Below are positions 18,921 through 28,885 of a stretch of 64,000 bases of DNA, one piece after another. Source of the DNA: Caulobacter sp. 32-67-35. GTDB taxonomy: Bacteria; Pseudomonadota; Alphaproteobacteria; Caulobacterales; Caulobacteraceae. How positions within the stretch are numbered: the first letter of the stretch is position 1; the number at the start of each line of letters is the position of its first letter. The notes below the pieces were generated by a model, which saw only the letters and a program-made list of their open reading frames with translations, ran no database searches and had not been told where the DNA came from. A program made the translations under genes and the position numbers. The stretch lies in assembly GCA_002280875.1 (NCBI GenBank), contig NCEV01000009.1, positions 62,001-126,000 on the forward strand, read 5' to 3'.

Positions 18921-20213
18921 ATGACCGCACCAGCTTCCACCCTGACCGCCTTCTTCGGCGCTGACCTCGCCACGGCGGACCGTGACATCTTCGACCGGAT
19001 CGGGCTGGAGTTGGGGCGTCAGCAAAACCAGATCGAGCTGATCGCGTCGGAGAACATCGTCTCGCGGGCGGTACTGGAGGCTCAGGGTTCGATCCTGACC
19101 AACAAGTACGCCGAGGGTTATCCCGGCAAGCGCTACTATGGCGGCTGCGAATATGTCGACGAGATCGAGATCATCGCCATTGAGCGCGCCAAGCAGTTGT
19201 TTGGCGCCGGCTTCGCCAACGTCCAGCCGCATTCGGGTTCGCAGGCCAACCAGGCGGTGTTCATGGCCCTCCTGCAGCCGGGAGACTGCTTCCTGGGCAT
19301 GGACCTGGCCGCCGGCGGCCATTTGACGCACGGCAGCCCCGCCAACCAGTCTGGCAAGTGGTTCAAGCCGGTGAATTACACCGTGCGCCAGCAGGACCAG
19401 CTGATCGATTATGATAACGTCGCCGAGGTGGCGGAGCGCGAGAAGCCCAAGCTGATCATCGCCGGCGGCAGCGCCTACAGCCGCGAGATCGACTTCGCCC
19501 GCTTCCGGGAAATTGCCGACAGCGTCGGGGCCTATCTGATGGTCGACATGGCCCACTTCGCGGGTCTCGTGGCCGGTGGCGCCTATCCCAGCCCGATTCC
19601 GCACGCCCACATCGTGACGACCACCACGCACAAAACCCTGCGCGGTCCGCGTGGAGGGTTGGTGCTGACCAATGACGAGGCGATCATCAAGAAGGTCAAT
19701 TCGGCGGTGTTCCCCGGCCTGCAGGGTGGTCCGCTGGAACACGTCATCGCCGCCAAGGCCGTGGCGTTCGGTGAAGCCCTGCGCCCTGATTTCAAGGCTT
19801 ATGCGCGGCAAGTGATCGCCAATGCCCGGGCCTTGGCCGAGGCTCTGGGCAAGTCGGGCGTCAACATCGTGTCTGGCGGCACCGACAGCCACCTCATGCT
19901 TGTGGACCTGCGTCCCAAGGGCGTGACCGGCCGCGATGCGGAGCACAGCCTCGAGCGCGCCTACATGACCTGCAACAAGAACGGTGTGCCCTTCGACACG
20001 GCGCCGTTCACGGTCACCTCGGGCATTCGCCTGGGTACGCCGGCGGGCACGACGCGGGGCTTCATGGAAGCCGAGTTTACCCGGGTTGGCGAGCTGATCG
20101 GCGAGGTCATCAACGGTCTGGCCGCTCACGGCGCTGACGGCAATGCCGCGGTCGAGGCCAAGGTTCGCGAGGAAGTCCTGGCCTTGACGGGCCGCTTCCC
20201 GATCTACAACTAA
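18921..20213 (+). CDS. glyA: Serine hydroxymethyltransferase
   Basis: GlyA interconverts serine and glycine with transfer of a one-carbon unit to tetrahydrofolate. The 430-residue protein has the PLP lysine K238 in [11 protein letters not shown], the [10 protein letters not shown] and [11 protein letters not shown] blocks and the C-terminal [16 protein letters not shown]. It is intact. It begins a head-to-tail run glyA-nrdR-ribH-nusB-thiL; nrdR starts 31 bases after its stop. The upstream 161 bases shared with mucR probably hold both promoters, though no clear hexamers were found. Confidence 0.97.
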   Translation: MTAPASTLTAFFGADLATADRDIFDRIGLELGRQQNQIELIASENIVSRAVLEAQGSILTNKYAEGYPGKRYYGGCEYVDEIEIIAIERAKQLFGAGFANVQPHSGSQANQAVFMALLQPGDCFLGMDLAAGGHLTHGSPANQSGKWFKPVNYTVRQQDQLIDYDNVAEVAEREKPKLIIAGGSAYSREIDFARFREIADSVGAYLMVDMAHFAGLVAGGAYPSPIPHAHIVTTTTHKTLRGPRGGLVLTNDEAIIKKVNSAVFPGLQGGPLEHVIAAKAVAFGEALRPDFKAYARQVIANARALAEALGKSGVNIVSGGTDSHLMLVDLRPKGVTGRDAEHSLERAYMTCNKNGVPFDTAPFTVTSGIRLGTPAGTTRGFMEAEFTRVGELIGEVINGLAAHGADGNAAVEAKVREEVLALTGRFPIYN

Positions 20214-20244
20214 TAGGCCGAACAAAGCCGCAGGGGGCTAGATC

Positions 20245-20718
20245 ATGCGCTGCCCGTTCTGTGGACACGCCGAAAGCCAAGTAAAGGACAGCCGCCCGTC
20301 GGAAGACGGCGCGGCCATCCGGCGTCGTCGCGCCTGCCCGGAGTGCGGCGGACGTTTCACCACCTTCGAACGGGTCCAGTTGCGGGAACTGACGATTCTC
20401 AAGCGATCGGGGCGTCGCTCGCCGTTCGATCGTGAGAAGCTGGTGCGCTCGATTGCCCTGGCCACCCAGAAGCGCCCCGTGGACGCAGAGCGTGTGGATC
20501 GCATGATCAACGGCATCGTTCGACAGCTGGAAAGCATGGGCGAGACCGAGCTTCCGTCCTCGACGGTGGGCGAAATGGTCATGAAGGCGTTGAAGGCGCT
20601 CGATGACGTGGCCTATGTCCGCTACGCCTCGGTCTATCGCGATTTCAAGGAAACTAGCGATTTCGCAAAGTTTCTGGGCGAAGAAGGCCTGAGCGACGTC
20701 GCGGACGAAGAGGTATAG
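20245..20718 (+). CDS. nrdR: Transcriptional repressor NrdR
   Basis: NrdR represses ribonucleotide reductase genes by sensing ATP/dATP. The 157-residue protein has an N-terminal zinc ribbon with two CxxC pairs (CPFCGH and CPECGG) and an ATP-cone domain ([20 protein letters not shown]), as in all NrdR proteins. Length and motifs are normal. In relatives, by my recollection, riboflavin genes ribD, ribE and ribBA usually follow; here ribH follows directly. Confidence 0.96.
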   Translation: MRCPFCGHAESQVKDSRPSEDGAAIRRRRACPECGGRFTTFERVQLRELTILKRSGRRSPFDREKLVRSIALATQKRPVDAERVDRMINGIVRQLESMGETELPSSTVGEMVMKALKALDDVAYVRYASVYRDFKETSDFAKFLGEEGLSDVADEEV

Positions 20719-20788
20719 GCGCATTCTGTATCGATTGCGGCTGAGTCTGTTGGCGACGCGCCAGCGCCGGCCCTGGAGTTCGAGTTAG
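20719..20788 (+). other. Short nrdR-ribH spacer with an open frame, possible remnant of deleted rib genes
   Basis: The 70 bases between nrdR and ribH stay open in the nrdR frame after its stop and read [17 protein letters not shown], ending in a TGA that overlaps the ribH start. This looks like the tail of a gene (possibly ribBA) whose body is missing. The assignment is an inference, and the stretch could equally be ordinary leader sequence. Confidence 0.3.
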
Positions 20789-21253
20789 ATGGTTGAAGAG
20801 AAGATCCGCCTGCTGATCGTGGAGGGCCGAAGCTATTCGGGCATCTCCGACGAACTGCTGCGCGGAGCCGTGCAGGCGATTGAGGCCTACGGCGCCGACT
20901 ATGACATCATCACCGTTTCCAGCGCCCTGCAAATCCCCGGCGCGGTGGCGATGGCCGAAGAGGCCGGTCATCGTCCGGTTGGCATTCAGTATGACGGTTA
21001 TGTCGCTTTGGGCTGTGTGATTCGCGGCGAGACCTATCATTTCGAGATCGTCGCCAACGAAACCGCGCGTGGCCTGCAGGATCTGTGCATTGGCAAGCGT
21101 CTGGCGATCGGCTTTGGCGTGCTGACCGTCGATGAGGAAGACCAGGCCTGGACCCGCGCCAAGGTCAGTGAAGGCGATCGCGGCGGCGCTGCGGCCAAGG
21201 CCTGCCTGGAAACCGTCGCCCTGAAGCGTCAATTGCTGGGGCAGACCCGATGA
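20789..21253 (+). CDS. ribH: 6,7-dimethyl-8-ribityllumazine synthase
   Basis: RibH makes lumazine from the butanone-phosphate and ribityl-amino-uracil precursors in the penultimate step of riboflavin synthesis. The 154-residue protein shows [30 protein letters not shown] with the catalytic histidine, and [12 protein letters not shown]. It is complete. Its stop overlaps nusB by four bases (ATGA), so ribH and nusB are translationally coupled. The other riboflavin genes are not in this window. Confidence 0.96.
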   Translation: MVEEKIRLLIVEGRSYSGISDELLRGAVQAIEAYGADYDIITVSSALQIPGAVAMAEEAGHRPVGIQYDGYVALGCVIRGETYHFEIVANETARGLQDLCIGKRLAIGFGVLTVDEEDQAWTRAKVSEGDRGGAAAKACLETVALKRQLLGQTR

Positions 21254-21711
21254 GCAAGAACAACCGCATCCAGCCCCGCTCGGTGGCCCGTCTGGCCGCC
21301 GTCCAGGCCCTGTACCAGATGGAAGTCTCGGGCGTGGGCGTCGACGCTGTGGTTCGCGAGTTCTCCGAACACCGCTTCGATCGTGACGTGGACGGCCCCG
21401 ACGGCGACCAGCTGGCCGCCGCCGACGAGACCTTCTTCGCCGAGCTTGCCAAGGGCGTTGTGGACAAGCAGGGCGAGGTCGATCAAGCCATCGTCAAGCG
21501 CCTGGCCTCGGGCTGGCGCCTGGATCGTCTGGACGCAACCGCCCGCGCTGTGCTGCGAGCCGGCGCGTTCGAGCTGATGCATCGACCGGACGTGCCGACC
21601 GAGGTCGTCATCGACGAGTATGTCGAGATCGCCAAGTCGTTCTTCGAAGGACCGGAGGCTGGTTTCATCAATGGCGCCCTCGACGCGATCGCCCGCGATG
21701 CACGAACCTGA
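21250..21711 (+). CDS. nusB: Transcription antitermination factor NusB
   Basis: NusB works with NusE (S10) in antitermination of ribosomal RNA operons. The 153-residue all-helical protein has the [15 protein letters not shown] start and the C-terminal [19 protein letters not shown] with the FINGALD end. It is coupled to ribH upstream and its end overlaps thiL by 14 bases in another frame. Confidence 0.95.
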   Translation: MSKNNRIQPRSVARLAAVQALYQMEVSGVGVDAVVREFSEHRFDRDVDGPDGDQLAAADETFFAELAKGVVDKQGEVDQAIVKRLASGWRLDRLDATARAVLRAGAFELMHRPDVPTEVVIDEYVEIAKSFFEGPEAGFINGALDAIARDART

Positions 21712-22735
21712 CGCCGACGACGACTGGTTCGCCGACGAGCCGCCGTCCGAAACGGCGGAGCGGCCGGCTGCCAATGAGTTCGACCACATAGCGCGCCTGC
21801 TTCGGCCGTTGACGCGCGGCGATCCGGTCGCGCTGGACCTGCTGGATGACGCGGCGGTGCTCCCCTCGCGCATCGACCATGACTTGGTGATCACCAAGGA
21901 CGCTATGGTCGCCGGGGTGCATTTCCTGGCTGGCGAAGACCTGGACCTTGTCGCCAAGCGGTTGCTGCGCACCAATCTGTCAGACTTGGCGGCCAAGGCG
22001 GCCGAACCCTACGGCTACTTCCTGGCGGTGGGCTGGCCCTCGGGCACCACCATCGAGGATCGCGAGACCTTTGCGCGTGGGCTGGCCGAGGACGGCGAGC
22101 TTTATGACATCAACCTGCTGGGCGGCGACACCGTCAGCACCTCCGGCGCCCTAGTCGTTTCGGCGACTTTCCTGGGCTGGGTCCCCGTCGGCGACGCGGT
22201 GCTTCGGCGCGGCGCCAGGGTCGGCGACCGCCTGATGGTCAGCGGGACTATCGGCGACGGCTGGCTGGGCCTGCTGGCCCACTGGGGCGAAGTGGAGGAT
22301 CCGGATGGCAGCCTGGTGAGCAGCTATCGGCTGCCGCCGCCGCGCCTGAGCATCCGCGACGCCCTGCGAGCCTATGCCCGCGCCGCCGCCGACGTCTCAG
22401 ACGGCCTGCTGGCCGACGCCGCCCACGTGGCCAAGGCCAGCGGTCTGCGCGTGCTGGTCGACCTTGACCGCTTGCCGCTGTCCCCCGGAGCCCGCAACTG
22501 GCTCAGCGCCCAGCCGGAAGCCGGCGAGGCGCGGATGTCTCTGGCTTCGGGCGGCGACGACTACGAGATCGTTTGCGCCGTCGATCCTACCGATGTGGCC
22601 GCCTTCCAGGCCGCCGCCATGGCCTCGGGCGTGCCCGTCCGCGACATCGGCGAGTTTGTGGAAGGCGAGGGTGTCTGCGCCCTGTTCAAGGGCAAGGACA
22701 TCACGCCGGAGCGTCTCGGCTGGCTCCACGGCTAG
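21698..22735 (+). CDS. thiL: Thiamine-monophosphate kinase
   Basis: ThiL phosphorylates thiamine monophosphate to the active diphosphate. The protein of 345 residues has [19 protein letters not shown], the magnesium-binding [15 protein letters not shown] and [18 protein letters not shown], and [13 protein letters not shown] near the end. I chose the ATG at 21698 ([15 protein letters not shown]), which overlaps nusB; the longer frame from 21620 runs deep inside nusB. An acidic N-terminal tail of about 25 residues precedes the usual start ([11 protein letters not shown]). Confidence 0.94.
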   Translation: MHEPDADDDWFADEPPSETAERPAANEFDHIARLLRPLTRGDPVALDLLDDAAVLPSRIDHDLVITKDAMVAGVHFLAGEDLDLVAKRLLRTNLSDLAAKAAEPYGYFLAVGWPSGTTIEDRETFARGLAEDGELYDINLLGGDTVSTSGALVVSATFLGWVPVGDAVLRRGARVGDRLMVSGTIGDGWLGLLAHWGEVEDPDGSLVSSYRLPPPRLSIRDALRAYARAAADVSDGLLADAAHVAKASGLRVLVDLDRLPLSPGARNWLSAQPEAGEARMSLASGGDDYEIVCAVDPTDVAAFQAAAMASGVPVRDIGEFVEGEGVCALFKGKDITPERLGWLHG

Positions 22736-22777
22736 GCGGTAGCAAAACTTCAAGGCTTGGCTGGTATGGAAGGGCGC

Positions 22778-23290
22778 ATGACCGCTCCATTAGCCTTCAC
22801 GCGCCGCTTCCTGGTCACCGCCGCCTTGCTGGCCGTGGCCGGTCCCGCCTTGGCGAGCGGACCGCCCAAGAAAAAAGAAGGCGAGGCCGCTGCGCCTGAT
22901 CCGACGGTCAAGCTCCAGCCCATCGCCGTGCCGATCATTGTTGGTGGCAAGCTGCTGAACTACGTCTTCGTCAACATGACGCTGAAAATGGCGGCCGCCG
23001 TCCCGGTGACCGTGATGGATGGGCAGGAGCCGTTGCTCCGTGACGCCATCGTCAAGGCGGCCCATCGTACGCCTTTCACGGCATCCGACACCTATAGCGA
23101 GGTTGACGCCGTCAAGCTCAAGGCCGTTGTGATGCGCGAGGCCGCCACCCTTGTGGGCAAGGGCAAGGTCGTCTCGGTGGAGATCACCAAGCAGATCGCC
23201 CGCAAGCAGATCCCGCATCCGTCCGGCCCGAAGCGCGCCGCGGCTGCCGCGTCCGGCGGCCATGCCGCCGCCGCTGCCGCGCACCACTAG
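22778..23290 (+). CDS. Secreted hypothetical protein, weak FliL-like end
   Basis: I do not recognise this protein of about 170 residues. It has an N-terminal signal peptide (FLVTAALLAVAGPALASG), a charged Lys/Glu segment (PPKKKEGEAAAP), a compact domain (LQPIAVPIIVGGKLLNYVFV to VSVEITKQIARKQ) and an Ala/His-rich tail. The layout of the domain, with LRDAIVKAAHR and VVSVEITK, recalls the C-terminal part of FliL-like proteins, but this is a weak resemblance. The ATG at 22778 is favoured by a GGAAGG site five bases before it. It follows thiL by 42 bases, in the same direction. Confidence 0.65.
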   Translation: MTAPLAFTRRFLVTAALLAVAGPALASGPPKKKEGEAAAPDPTVKLQPIAVPIIVGGKLLNYVFVNMTLKMAAAVPVTVMDGQEPLLRDAIVKAAHRTPFTASDTYSEVDAVKLKAVVMREAATLVGKGKVVSVEITKQIARKQIPHPSGPKRAAAAASGGHAAAAAAHH

Positions 23291-23477
23291 GCTCGCTTCG
23301 AACAATCGTTTCATGGCGCCCGGCGGCCTGCACGCCCACGGGTTGCGCACCCCTGTCCCATTTGGCACTGTCCACGCCTTGGCGCGTGGTGCGCGCCAAT
23401 TCAGGGAGCATCGAGGGGGCATGAGGCCATAAGGCCCGCCCGTCGATCCGGACGATCTCGCGATCTGATCACTTGAT

Positions 23478-23498
23478 CGGTCGCGTGTGTCGCGACCG
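23478..23498. promoter_or_regulatory. Perfect hairpin in the hppA leader
   Basis: Eight-base arms CGGTCGCG / CGCGACCG enclose TGTGT, 46 bases before the hppA ATG. No T-run follows, so it is not a simple terminator; it might affect mRNA structure or bind a regulator. The role is not established. Confidence 0.4.
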
Positions 23499-23544
23499 GA
23501 CGGCGTCCCCCTCGTGATTGGAAGCGCGAAGGGGCAATTTACGG

Positions 23545-25686
23545 ATGAGTTCTTGGCTTATACTGGCCATAGCGGCCGGGCTGCTGGCGGTGCTGTATGG
23601 CGCCGTGCAGACGGCCAGCTTGATGCGGGCCTCGCCCGGCAATGCGAAGATGCAGGAGATCGCCGCGGCGATCCAGGAAGGCGCTCAGGCCTATCTGAAC
23701 CGCCAGTACACCACCATCGCCCTGGTCGGCGTCGTGGTCATCGCGCTTCTGGCGTTTTTCTTTAAGTCCTGGGAGCAGCCCGTCGGCTTCGCCTTGGGCG
23801 CGATCCTGTCGGGAGCCGCAGGCTTTGCCGGCATGCTGATCTCGGTCCGCGCCAATGTGCGCACGGCCCAGGCCTCGTCCGAGAGCCTGGCCAAGGGCCT
23901 GTCGATGGCCTTCACCTCCGGCGCCGTAACCGGCATGCTGGTGGCCGGCTTCGCCCTGATCGGCGTGGCGGGCTATTTCGCCCTGCTGACCGGTCCTGGA
24001 GGCTATGCCGGCACCGACCGCGTGGTGGTTGATTCGCTGGTCTCGCTGGGCTTCGGCGCCAGCCTGATCTCGATCTTCGCCCGTCTGGGCGGCGGCATCT
24101 TCACCAAGGGCGCCGACGTGGGCGGCGATCTGGTGGGCAAGGTGGAAGCCGGCATCCCGGAAGATGACCCCCGCAACGCCGCGACCATCGCCGACAACGT
24201 CGGCGACAATGTCGGCGACTGCGCCGGCATGGCCGCCGACCTGTTCGAAACCTATGCGGTGACCACGGTCGCCACCATGGTGCTGGCGGCGATCTTCTTC
24301 CGCGGCACCGAAGCTGTGACGGCAATGATGCTGCTGCCGCTGGCCATCTGCGCGGTCTGCATCGTCACCTCGATCATCGGCGTGTTCTTCGTCCGCCTGG
24401 GCAAGAGCCAGAATATCATGGGCGCCCTCTACAAGGGCCTCATCGTCACCGGCCTGCTGTCGATCCCGGCTGTCTGGTACGTGATCCATCAACTGGTCCC
24501 GGCCGCCGTCACCGTTGGCGACCAGACCTTCGACGCCAACAGCCTGTTCTATTGCGGCCTGGCTGGCCTGGGCGTCACCGCCCTGATCGTGATGATCACC
24601 GAGTACTATACCGGCACCAACTTCCGTCCGGTGAAGTCGGTGGCTCAGGCCTCGGTCTCGGGTCACGGCACGAACGTGATCCAGGGTCTGGCCATGTCGC
24701 TGGAATCCACGGCCCTGCCGGCCCTGACCATCATCGTCGGCATCGTGGTGACCTACAATCTGGCGGGCCTGTTCGGCATCGCCATCGCTACGACCACCAT
24801 GCTGTCCCTGGCCGGCTTCATCGTCGCCCTGGACGCCTTCGGCCCGGTTACTGACAACGCCGGCGGCATTGCCGAGATGGCCGGCCTTCCACCGGAAGTT
24901 CGTGTCACCACCGACGCCCTGGACGCCGTGGGCAACACCACCAAGGCTGTCACTAAGGGCTACGCCATCGGTTCGGCCGGCCTGGGGGCTTTGGTGCTGT
25001 TCGCCGCCTATACCGAAGACCTGAAGTTCTTCTCGGCCAATGCGGCGCCGGGCAGCTTCTTCGAGGGCATGGGTCCGGTGACCTTTGACCTGTCCAATCC
25101 CTATGTGGTGGTCGGCCTGCTGTTCGGGGGGCTGCTGCCCTTCCTGTTTGGCGGCATGTCGATGACCGCCGTTGGGCGGGCCGCCGAGGCCGTCGTGGCC
25201 GAGGTTCGTCGCCAGTTCCGCGAGAACCCGGGCATCATGACCTATGAGGTCAAGCCCGAGTACGGCAAGGCGGTCGACATCCTGACCAAGGCCGCGATCC
25301 GCGAAATGATCGTGCCCAGCCTGCTGCCGGTCGTGTCGCCGATCGTGCTGTTCTTCGTGATCAACGCCATCGCCGGCAAGGTCGACGCCTTTGCTTCGCT
25401 GGGCGCCATGCTGATGGGCGTGATCGTCACCGGCCTGTTCGTCGCCATCTCGATGACCAGCGGCGGCGGCGCCTGGGACAACGCCAAGAAGGTGATCGAG
25501 GAAGGCTTCACCGACAAGGACGGCGTCCTGCACACCAAGGGTTCGGAGGCTCACAAGGCCGCCGTCACCGGCGACACCGTCGGCGACCCCTACAAGGACA
25601 CCTCGGGTCCCGCCGTGAACCCGATGATCAAGATCACCAACATCGTGGCTCTGCTGCTGCTGGCGGTCCTGGCCCACGGCGTCTGA
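23545..25686 (+). CDS. hppA: Membrane-bound proton-translocating pyrophosphatase
   Basis: HppA pumps protons across the membrane using energy from pyrophosphate. The protein of 713 residues is polytopic throughout, with the pyrophosphate site [20 protein letters not shown] followed by [20 protein letters not shown]. The usual DVGAD reads DVGGD here. At K467 the motif is GNTTKA rather than GNTTAA, the signature of the K+-independent class. The ATG at 23545 (MSSWLILAI) follows GAAGGGGC; the longer frame adds only polar residues. A strong terminator follows the stop. Confidence 0.96.
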   Translation: MSSWLILAIAAGLLAVLYGAVQTASLMRASPGNAKMQEIAAAIQEGAQAYLNRQYTTIALVGVVVIALLAFFFKSWEQPVGFALGAILSGAAGFAGMLISVRANVRTAQASSESLAKGLSMAFTSGAVTGMLVAGFALIGVAGYFALLTGPGGYAGTDRVVVDSLVSLGFGASLISIFARLGGGIFTKGADVGGDLVGKVEAGIPEDDPRNAATIADNVGDNVGDCAGMAADLFETYAVTTVATMVLAAIFFRGTEAVTAMMLLPLAICAVCIVTSIIGVFFVRLGKSQNIMGALYKGLIVTGLLSIPAVWYVIHQLVPAAVTVGDQTFDANSLFYCGLAGLGVTALIVMITEYYTGTNFRPVKSVAQASVSGHGTNVIQGLAMSLESTALPALTIIVGIVVTYNLAGLFGIAIATTTMLSLAGFIVALDAFGPVTDNAGGIAEMAGLPPEVRVTTDALDAVGNTTKAVTKGYAIGSAGLGALVLFAAYTEDLKFFSANAAPGSFFEGMGPVTFDLSNPYVVVGLLFGGLLPFLFGGMSMTAVGRAAEAVVAEVRRQFRENPGIMTYEVKPEYGKAVDILTKAAIREMIVPSLLPVVSPIVLFFVINAIAGKVDAFASLGAMLMGVIVTGLFVAISMTSGGGAWDNAKKVIEEGFTDKDGVLHTKGSEAHKAAVTGDTVGDPYKDTSGPAVNPMIKITNIVALLLLAVLAHGV

Positions 25687-25711
25687 TCCAGACGCGCCGT
25701 AGAAACGACGA

Positions 25712-25740
25712 CGCCCCGGAGAGTGATCTCCGGGGCGTTT
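25712..25740 (+). terminator. Rho-independent terminator after hppA
   Basis: A nine- to ten-base stem (CGCCCCGGAG / CTCCGGGGCG) with a loop AGTGAT is followed by TTT. It lies 25 bases after the hppA stop and would also terminate transcription arriving on the other strand from the gene at 25765. Confidence 0.85.
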
Positions 25741-25764
25741 CCATTTCAGCCTCGGCTGACAGGC

Positions 25765-26151
25765 TTAGTTATGGCGGCCATCGTGGCGACCGTCATGACG
25801 GCCATCGCGACCATCCCGGTCGTGGCGGTCACGATCCTGGCGGTCGTGCTTCTGGACGTAGATGCGCTGGCTCAGGCGGTCGAAGCGCAGGTCCAGGTCA
25901 CGGCGTTCCTGCATCGACAGGCCGCCGCCACTGCGACGGTACTGGACTTCAAGGCGCCCCAGGCTGCGGAACTCGTCGCGCAGGCGGCGGGCTTCCGAGC
26001 GGGTGATCTCGCCGCTGCGGACGCCCTGATCGATACGGCGATCCAGATTGGCCTGACGCTGATTGACGGACTGCCAGGGGGCGGCTTGGGCGGCGAGGGG
26101 AGCAGCTGAAACGATGGCCAAGGCGGAGAGCGAGAGGAGGAGGCGCTTCAT
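25765..26151 (-). CDS. Small secreted protein with an Arg/Asp/His-rich repeat tail
   Basis: I do not recognise a named family. The 128-residue protein has a signal peptide (MKRLLLSLSALAIVSAAPL up to AQA), a helical middle (VNQRQANLDRRIDQGVRSG, then ITRSEARRLRDEF and QERRDLDLRFDRLSQRIY) and a C-terminal tail of short repeats built from D, R, H and G, ending GRHDGRHDGRHN. The tail may bind metals or nucleic acid, but that is a guess. The start at 26151 follows the signal peptide; upstream frame is unlikely. The terminator of hppA lies just beyond its stop. Confidence 0.75.
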   Translation of the reverse strand: MKRLLLSLSALAIVSAAPLAAQAAPWQSVNQRQANLDRRIDQGVRSGEITRSEARRLRDEFRSLGRLEVQYRRSGGGLSMQERRDLDLRFDRLSQRIYVQKHDRQDRDRHDRDGRDGRHDGRHDGRHN

Positions 26152-26352
26152 GGCGAGAACCTTTTTTCGAAACTTGCGATCGCTGGGGAGTGCGATCTGA
26201 TGAGCCCATAGACCACTCCTCATCTGAACGTTCCCGGACCCCCTTGTTATGTTGGGTTCATGAGGACCACCGGGTGAGTGAACGGAACCCCTCCAGGATC
26301 GTTGAGCCCCGAAGCCGAGCTTCTCGGCATCTAGAGTTGACGGGGCGTACAC

Positions 26353-28146
26353 GTGACATTGCAGCAAGGGCTGTCCTTCGGCCTGATCGGCGCGACGGTG
26401 CTGTGTTTCATCTGGGGGCGTTGGCGCTATGACCTCATCGCGCTGGGGGCGCTGGCGGCGGGCATTGCCACGGGGCTGATTCCGATCGAAGCTGCCTTCT
26501 CGGGCTTTTCCAATGATATCGTCATCATCATCGCCAGCGCCCTGGTGCTGAGCGCAGCCATCGCCCGATCCGGGCTGGTCGACATGTTGATGGCGCCGCT
26601 ACTGCCCCATTTGAAGGACGAGCGCTCCCAGGTGCCGGTACTGGCGGGAGTGACCACCATTCTTTCGATGGCGACCAAGAATGTCGGCACCCTGGCGCTG
26701 ATGATGCCTTCGGCTCTCCAGATAGCCAAGCGTAGTGGAGTTTCGGCAGGCCGGCTGCTGATGCCGATGTCCTTTGGGTCCCTTGTCGGAGGACTGGCCG
26801 TGTTGGTTGGCACCTCGCCGAACATCATCGTCTCCGAGGTGCGGGACAAGGCGTTGGGCAAGCCATTCCTGATGTTCGACTTCCTGCCGGTGGGCGGAAC
26901 CCTGGCGATTTTGGCCGTGATCTATCTGTCCTTTGCCTATCGCCTGTTGCCCAAGGGTCGGGTGGCGACGATCGATGTGGACGCCGCCCTGGCCGCCAAC
27001 GCCTATGTGACCGAGGTCGAGGTTCCGGAGGGTTGGGCGTTCGAGACCTCGACTGTTCGAGACCTTGTCGCCGCCGCAGGCGGTGGGGTGAGCATCGTGA
27101 CGATCCTGCGCGGTCGTGAACGTCTGAACTCGCCCCACCCCAACCGCAAGATCCTCCCGGGAGACGTCCTGCTTCTGGAAGGCGAGCATCAGTTGCTCAA
27201 CGAACTGATCGTGCGGGCGAAGTTCAAGTTCAATGACGCCGATCGACCGATCGTCATGGAGCAGCCTACCGACGAGGTGCGGGTGGTCGAGGCGGTTGTC
27301 GGCGCTGAGTCCGATCTCATCGGCCAGACGGCCAAGGGCCTCAAGCTCAACCAAACCCAGGGCGTGAACATCCTCGGTGTCAGCCGGAGCGGCTATCGGA
27401 TGGCCGGCAGGCTGGCGACGGTGCGCCTGCGGGCCGGTGACATCCTGGTTCTGCAGGGATCTGAGCAGCAACTGCCCCTGGCCCTTCAGGCGCTCGGCTG
27501 CCTCCCGCTCGCCGAACGCGAGGTGCGGCTCGGCGGCGTTAGACACGCGCTCTTGCCAACCGGGATACTGGCGGCGGCGATGCTGCTGGTGGCGTTCGGC
27601 TTGATCCCCGTTGCCGCGGGTTTTTTTGGCGCGGCGGTGCTGGTGATTGCGACGGGGGCGTTGCGCATGCGCGAGGCCTACACGTCGTTGGAAGGGCCGG
27701 TCCTGATCCTGGTCGCAGCCCTGATCCCGGTCAGCGATACGGTCCAGGCCAGCGGCGGCACGGACCTGATCGCCGGCTGGCTTTCGGGCGCGTTCCAGGG
27801 GATGCCGCCTCTGTTGACGCTCACCGCGATGATGGCGGTCGCCATGGCCGCGACGCCGTTCCTGAACAACGCCGCAACGGTGCTGATCGTCGCGCCGATT
27901 GGCCTGAGCCTGGCCCAGCGCCTTGGCTTGAGCCCCGATCCGTTCCTGATGGCAGTCGCGGTGGGCGCGGGGTGTGACTTCCTCACCCCGATCGGTCACC
28001 AGTGCAATACGCTGGTCCTGGGCCCCGGGGGATACAAGTTCAGCGACTATGCGAGGCTTGGCGCACCTTTGACGGTACTGATTCTTGCGGTCGCTCCGTT
28101 ACTGATCACGTTGTTCTGGCCCTTCGCGGGGGGGCAGGCGGCCTAG
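26353..28146 (+). CDS. SLC13-family transporter with two RCK_C domains
   Basis: The 597-residue protein has two sets of membrane helices (about residues 1-190 and 395-597) around two cytosolic RCK_C/TrkA-C domains (roughly 205-380, with GVSIVTILRGRERL and VNILGVSRSGYRM). The helical parts contain the family segments ATKNVGTLALMMPSALQIA and CDFLTPIGHQCNTLVLGPGG. Such proteins move divalent anions such as dicarboxylates, sulfate or silicate-like ions; the actual substrate is unknown. The start is a GTG at 26353. Its stop overlaps the convergent response-regulator stop by four bases. Confidence 0.85.
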   Translation: MTLQQGLSFGLIGATVLCFIWGRWRYDLIALGALAAGIATGLIPIEAAFSGFSNDIVIIIASALVLSAAIARSGLVDMLMAPLLPHLKDERSQVPVLAGVTTILSMATKNVGTLALMMPSALQIAKRSGVSAGRLLMPMSFGSLVGGLAVLVGTSPNIIVSEVRDKALGKPFLMFDFLPVGGTLAILAVIYLSFAYRLLPKGRVATIDVDAALAANAYVTEVEVPEGWAFETSTVRDLVAAAGGGVSIVTILRGRERLNSPHPNRKILPGDVLLLEGEHQLLNELIVRAKFKFNDADRPIVMEQPTDEVRVVEAVVGAESDLIGQTAKGLKLNQTQGVNILGVSRSGYRMAGRLATVRLRAGDILVLQGSEQQLPLALQALGCLPLAEREVRLGGVRHALLPTGILAAAMLLVAFGLIPVAAGFFGAAVLVIATGALRMREAYTSLEGPVLILVAALIPVSDTVQASGGTDLIAGWLSGAFQGMPPLLTLTAMMAVAMAATPFLNNAATVLIVAPIGLSLAQRLGLSPDPFLMAVAVGAGCDFLTPIGHQCNTLVLGPGGYKFSDYARLGAPLTVLILAVAPLLITLFWPFAGGQAA

Positions 28147-28679
28147 TAGACGTCTTCGGGGTCGAACTGCATGTCGGACAAGGTGTTCTGCTCGGTACCG
28201 CGTCGTTCCTGGCCCGAGAACTCGTGGTCGATCCGTCGGCGACGGCAGGGCCCGAAATAGTCGCCCACCCGTACGAACGGACGGGGATTGCTGATCACCT
28301 CATTGAGGCGGTGCATGACGCCGCGCGCGTTGAGCGGCTTGGCCAGGAATTCGGTGACGCCCGCCATGCGCGCCTCGTCCAGGCTGCGCTTGGTGGCGTG
28401 GCCGGTGATCATGATGATCGGCACATAGGGGCAAGGACTGGCTGTGGAGGTGCGGATCCACTTGATGAAGGCAAGGCCGTCTACGGGCTGCATCATCAGG
28501 TCGGTGAAGACGATGTCGACTTCCCGGCCGTTCAGGGTGCGCAGCGCCTGCAGGCCGTCGTCGGCTTCCTGGATGTCGCGAATGCCAAAAGACTTCAGGA
28601 TCGCGCCCAGGATCTTGCGCATGTTCATGTTGTCGTCGACGACGAGCACGGACAGCGACTTCAGGTCCATCCCGCTCAC
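28143..28679 (-). CDS. Orphan CheY-like response regulator with C-terminal extension
   Basis: This 178-residue protein has a complete receiver domain: acidic D15/D16 in VLVVDDN, phospho-acceptor D60 in FTDLMM, T92 in IMITGHAT and K114 in FLAKPL. A 50-residue C-terminal tail (VRVGDYFGPCRRRRIDHEF to DPEDVY) has no output domain I can name. No histidine kinase is adjacent, so the partner is unknown. A second start (MDLKSL) lies three codons in. The tail may be a docking or localisation segment. Confidence 0.88.
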   Translation of the reverse strand: MSGMDLKSLSVLVVDDNMNMRKILGAILKSFGIRDIQEADDGLQALRTLNGREVDIVFTDLMMQPVDGLAFIKWIRTSTASPCPYVPIIMITGHATKRSLDEARMAGVTEFLAKPLNARGVMHRLNEVISNPRPFVRVGDYFGPCRRRRIDHEFSGQERRGTEQNTLSDMQFDPEDVY

Positions 28680-28885
28680 TTTCCCCGCCTCCAGATGTCG
28701 ACAATGCAGAAGTCTTGGGAACCTTGCGCCCCTTGCTGAGAACTTGCCTTGCCGCTGGTTTATGAAGTGTTTCTGGCTAGATATGGACCCATGGAATCGT
28801 CATGACTGAACCTTAACTATGGGCTATGTCGGGTATGTCTCTCTCGTTACAGTAGGCGTGAAATTTCCGACTGTCGCGAGGCGCG

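Noticed and set aside
23539..25677. A 712-codon frame antisense to hppA
   Set aside because: It mirrors the conserved hppA reading frame almost exactly and is Asp/His/Gln-rich without motifs; a codon-bias shadow.
25723..26109. Plus-strand frame rich in Val/Ala/Ile over the secreted repeat protein
   Set aside because: It arises from the repeated His/Asp/Arg codons of the minus-strand gene read backwards. The minus-strand gene has a signal peptide and a proper start.
26599..27999. A 466-codon frame antisense to the SLC13 gene
   Set aside because: No family match and Arg/Gln/His-rich composition; the plus-strand transporter explains the region.
28810..28822. TTAAC sequence upstream of the response regulator as a CtrA half-site
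   Set aside because: Only one half-site; too short to support regulation.
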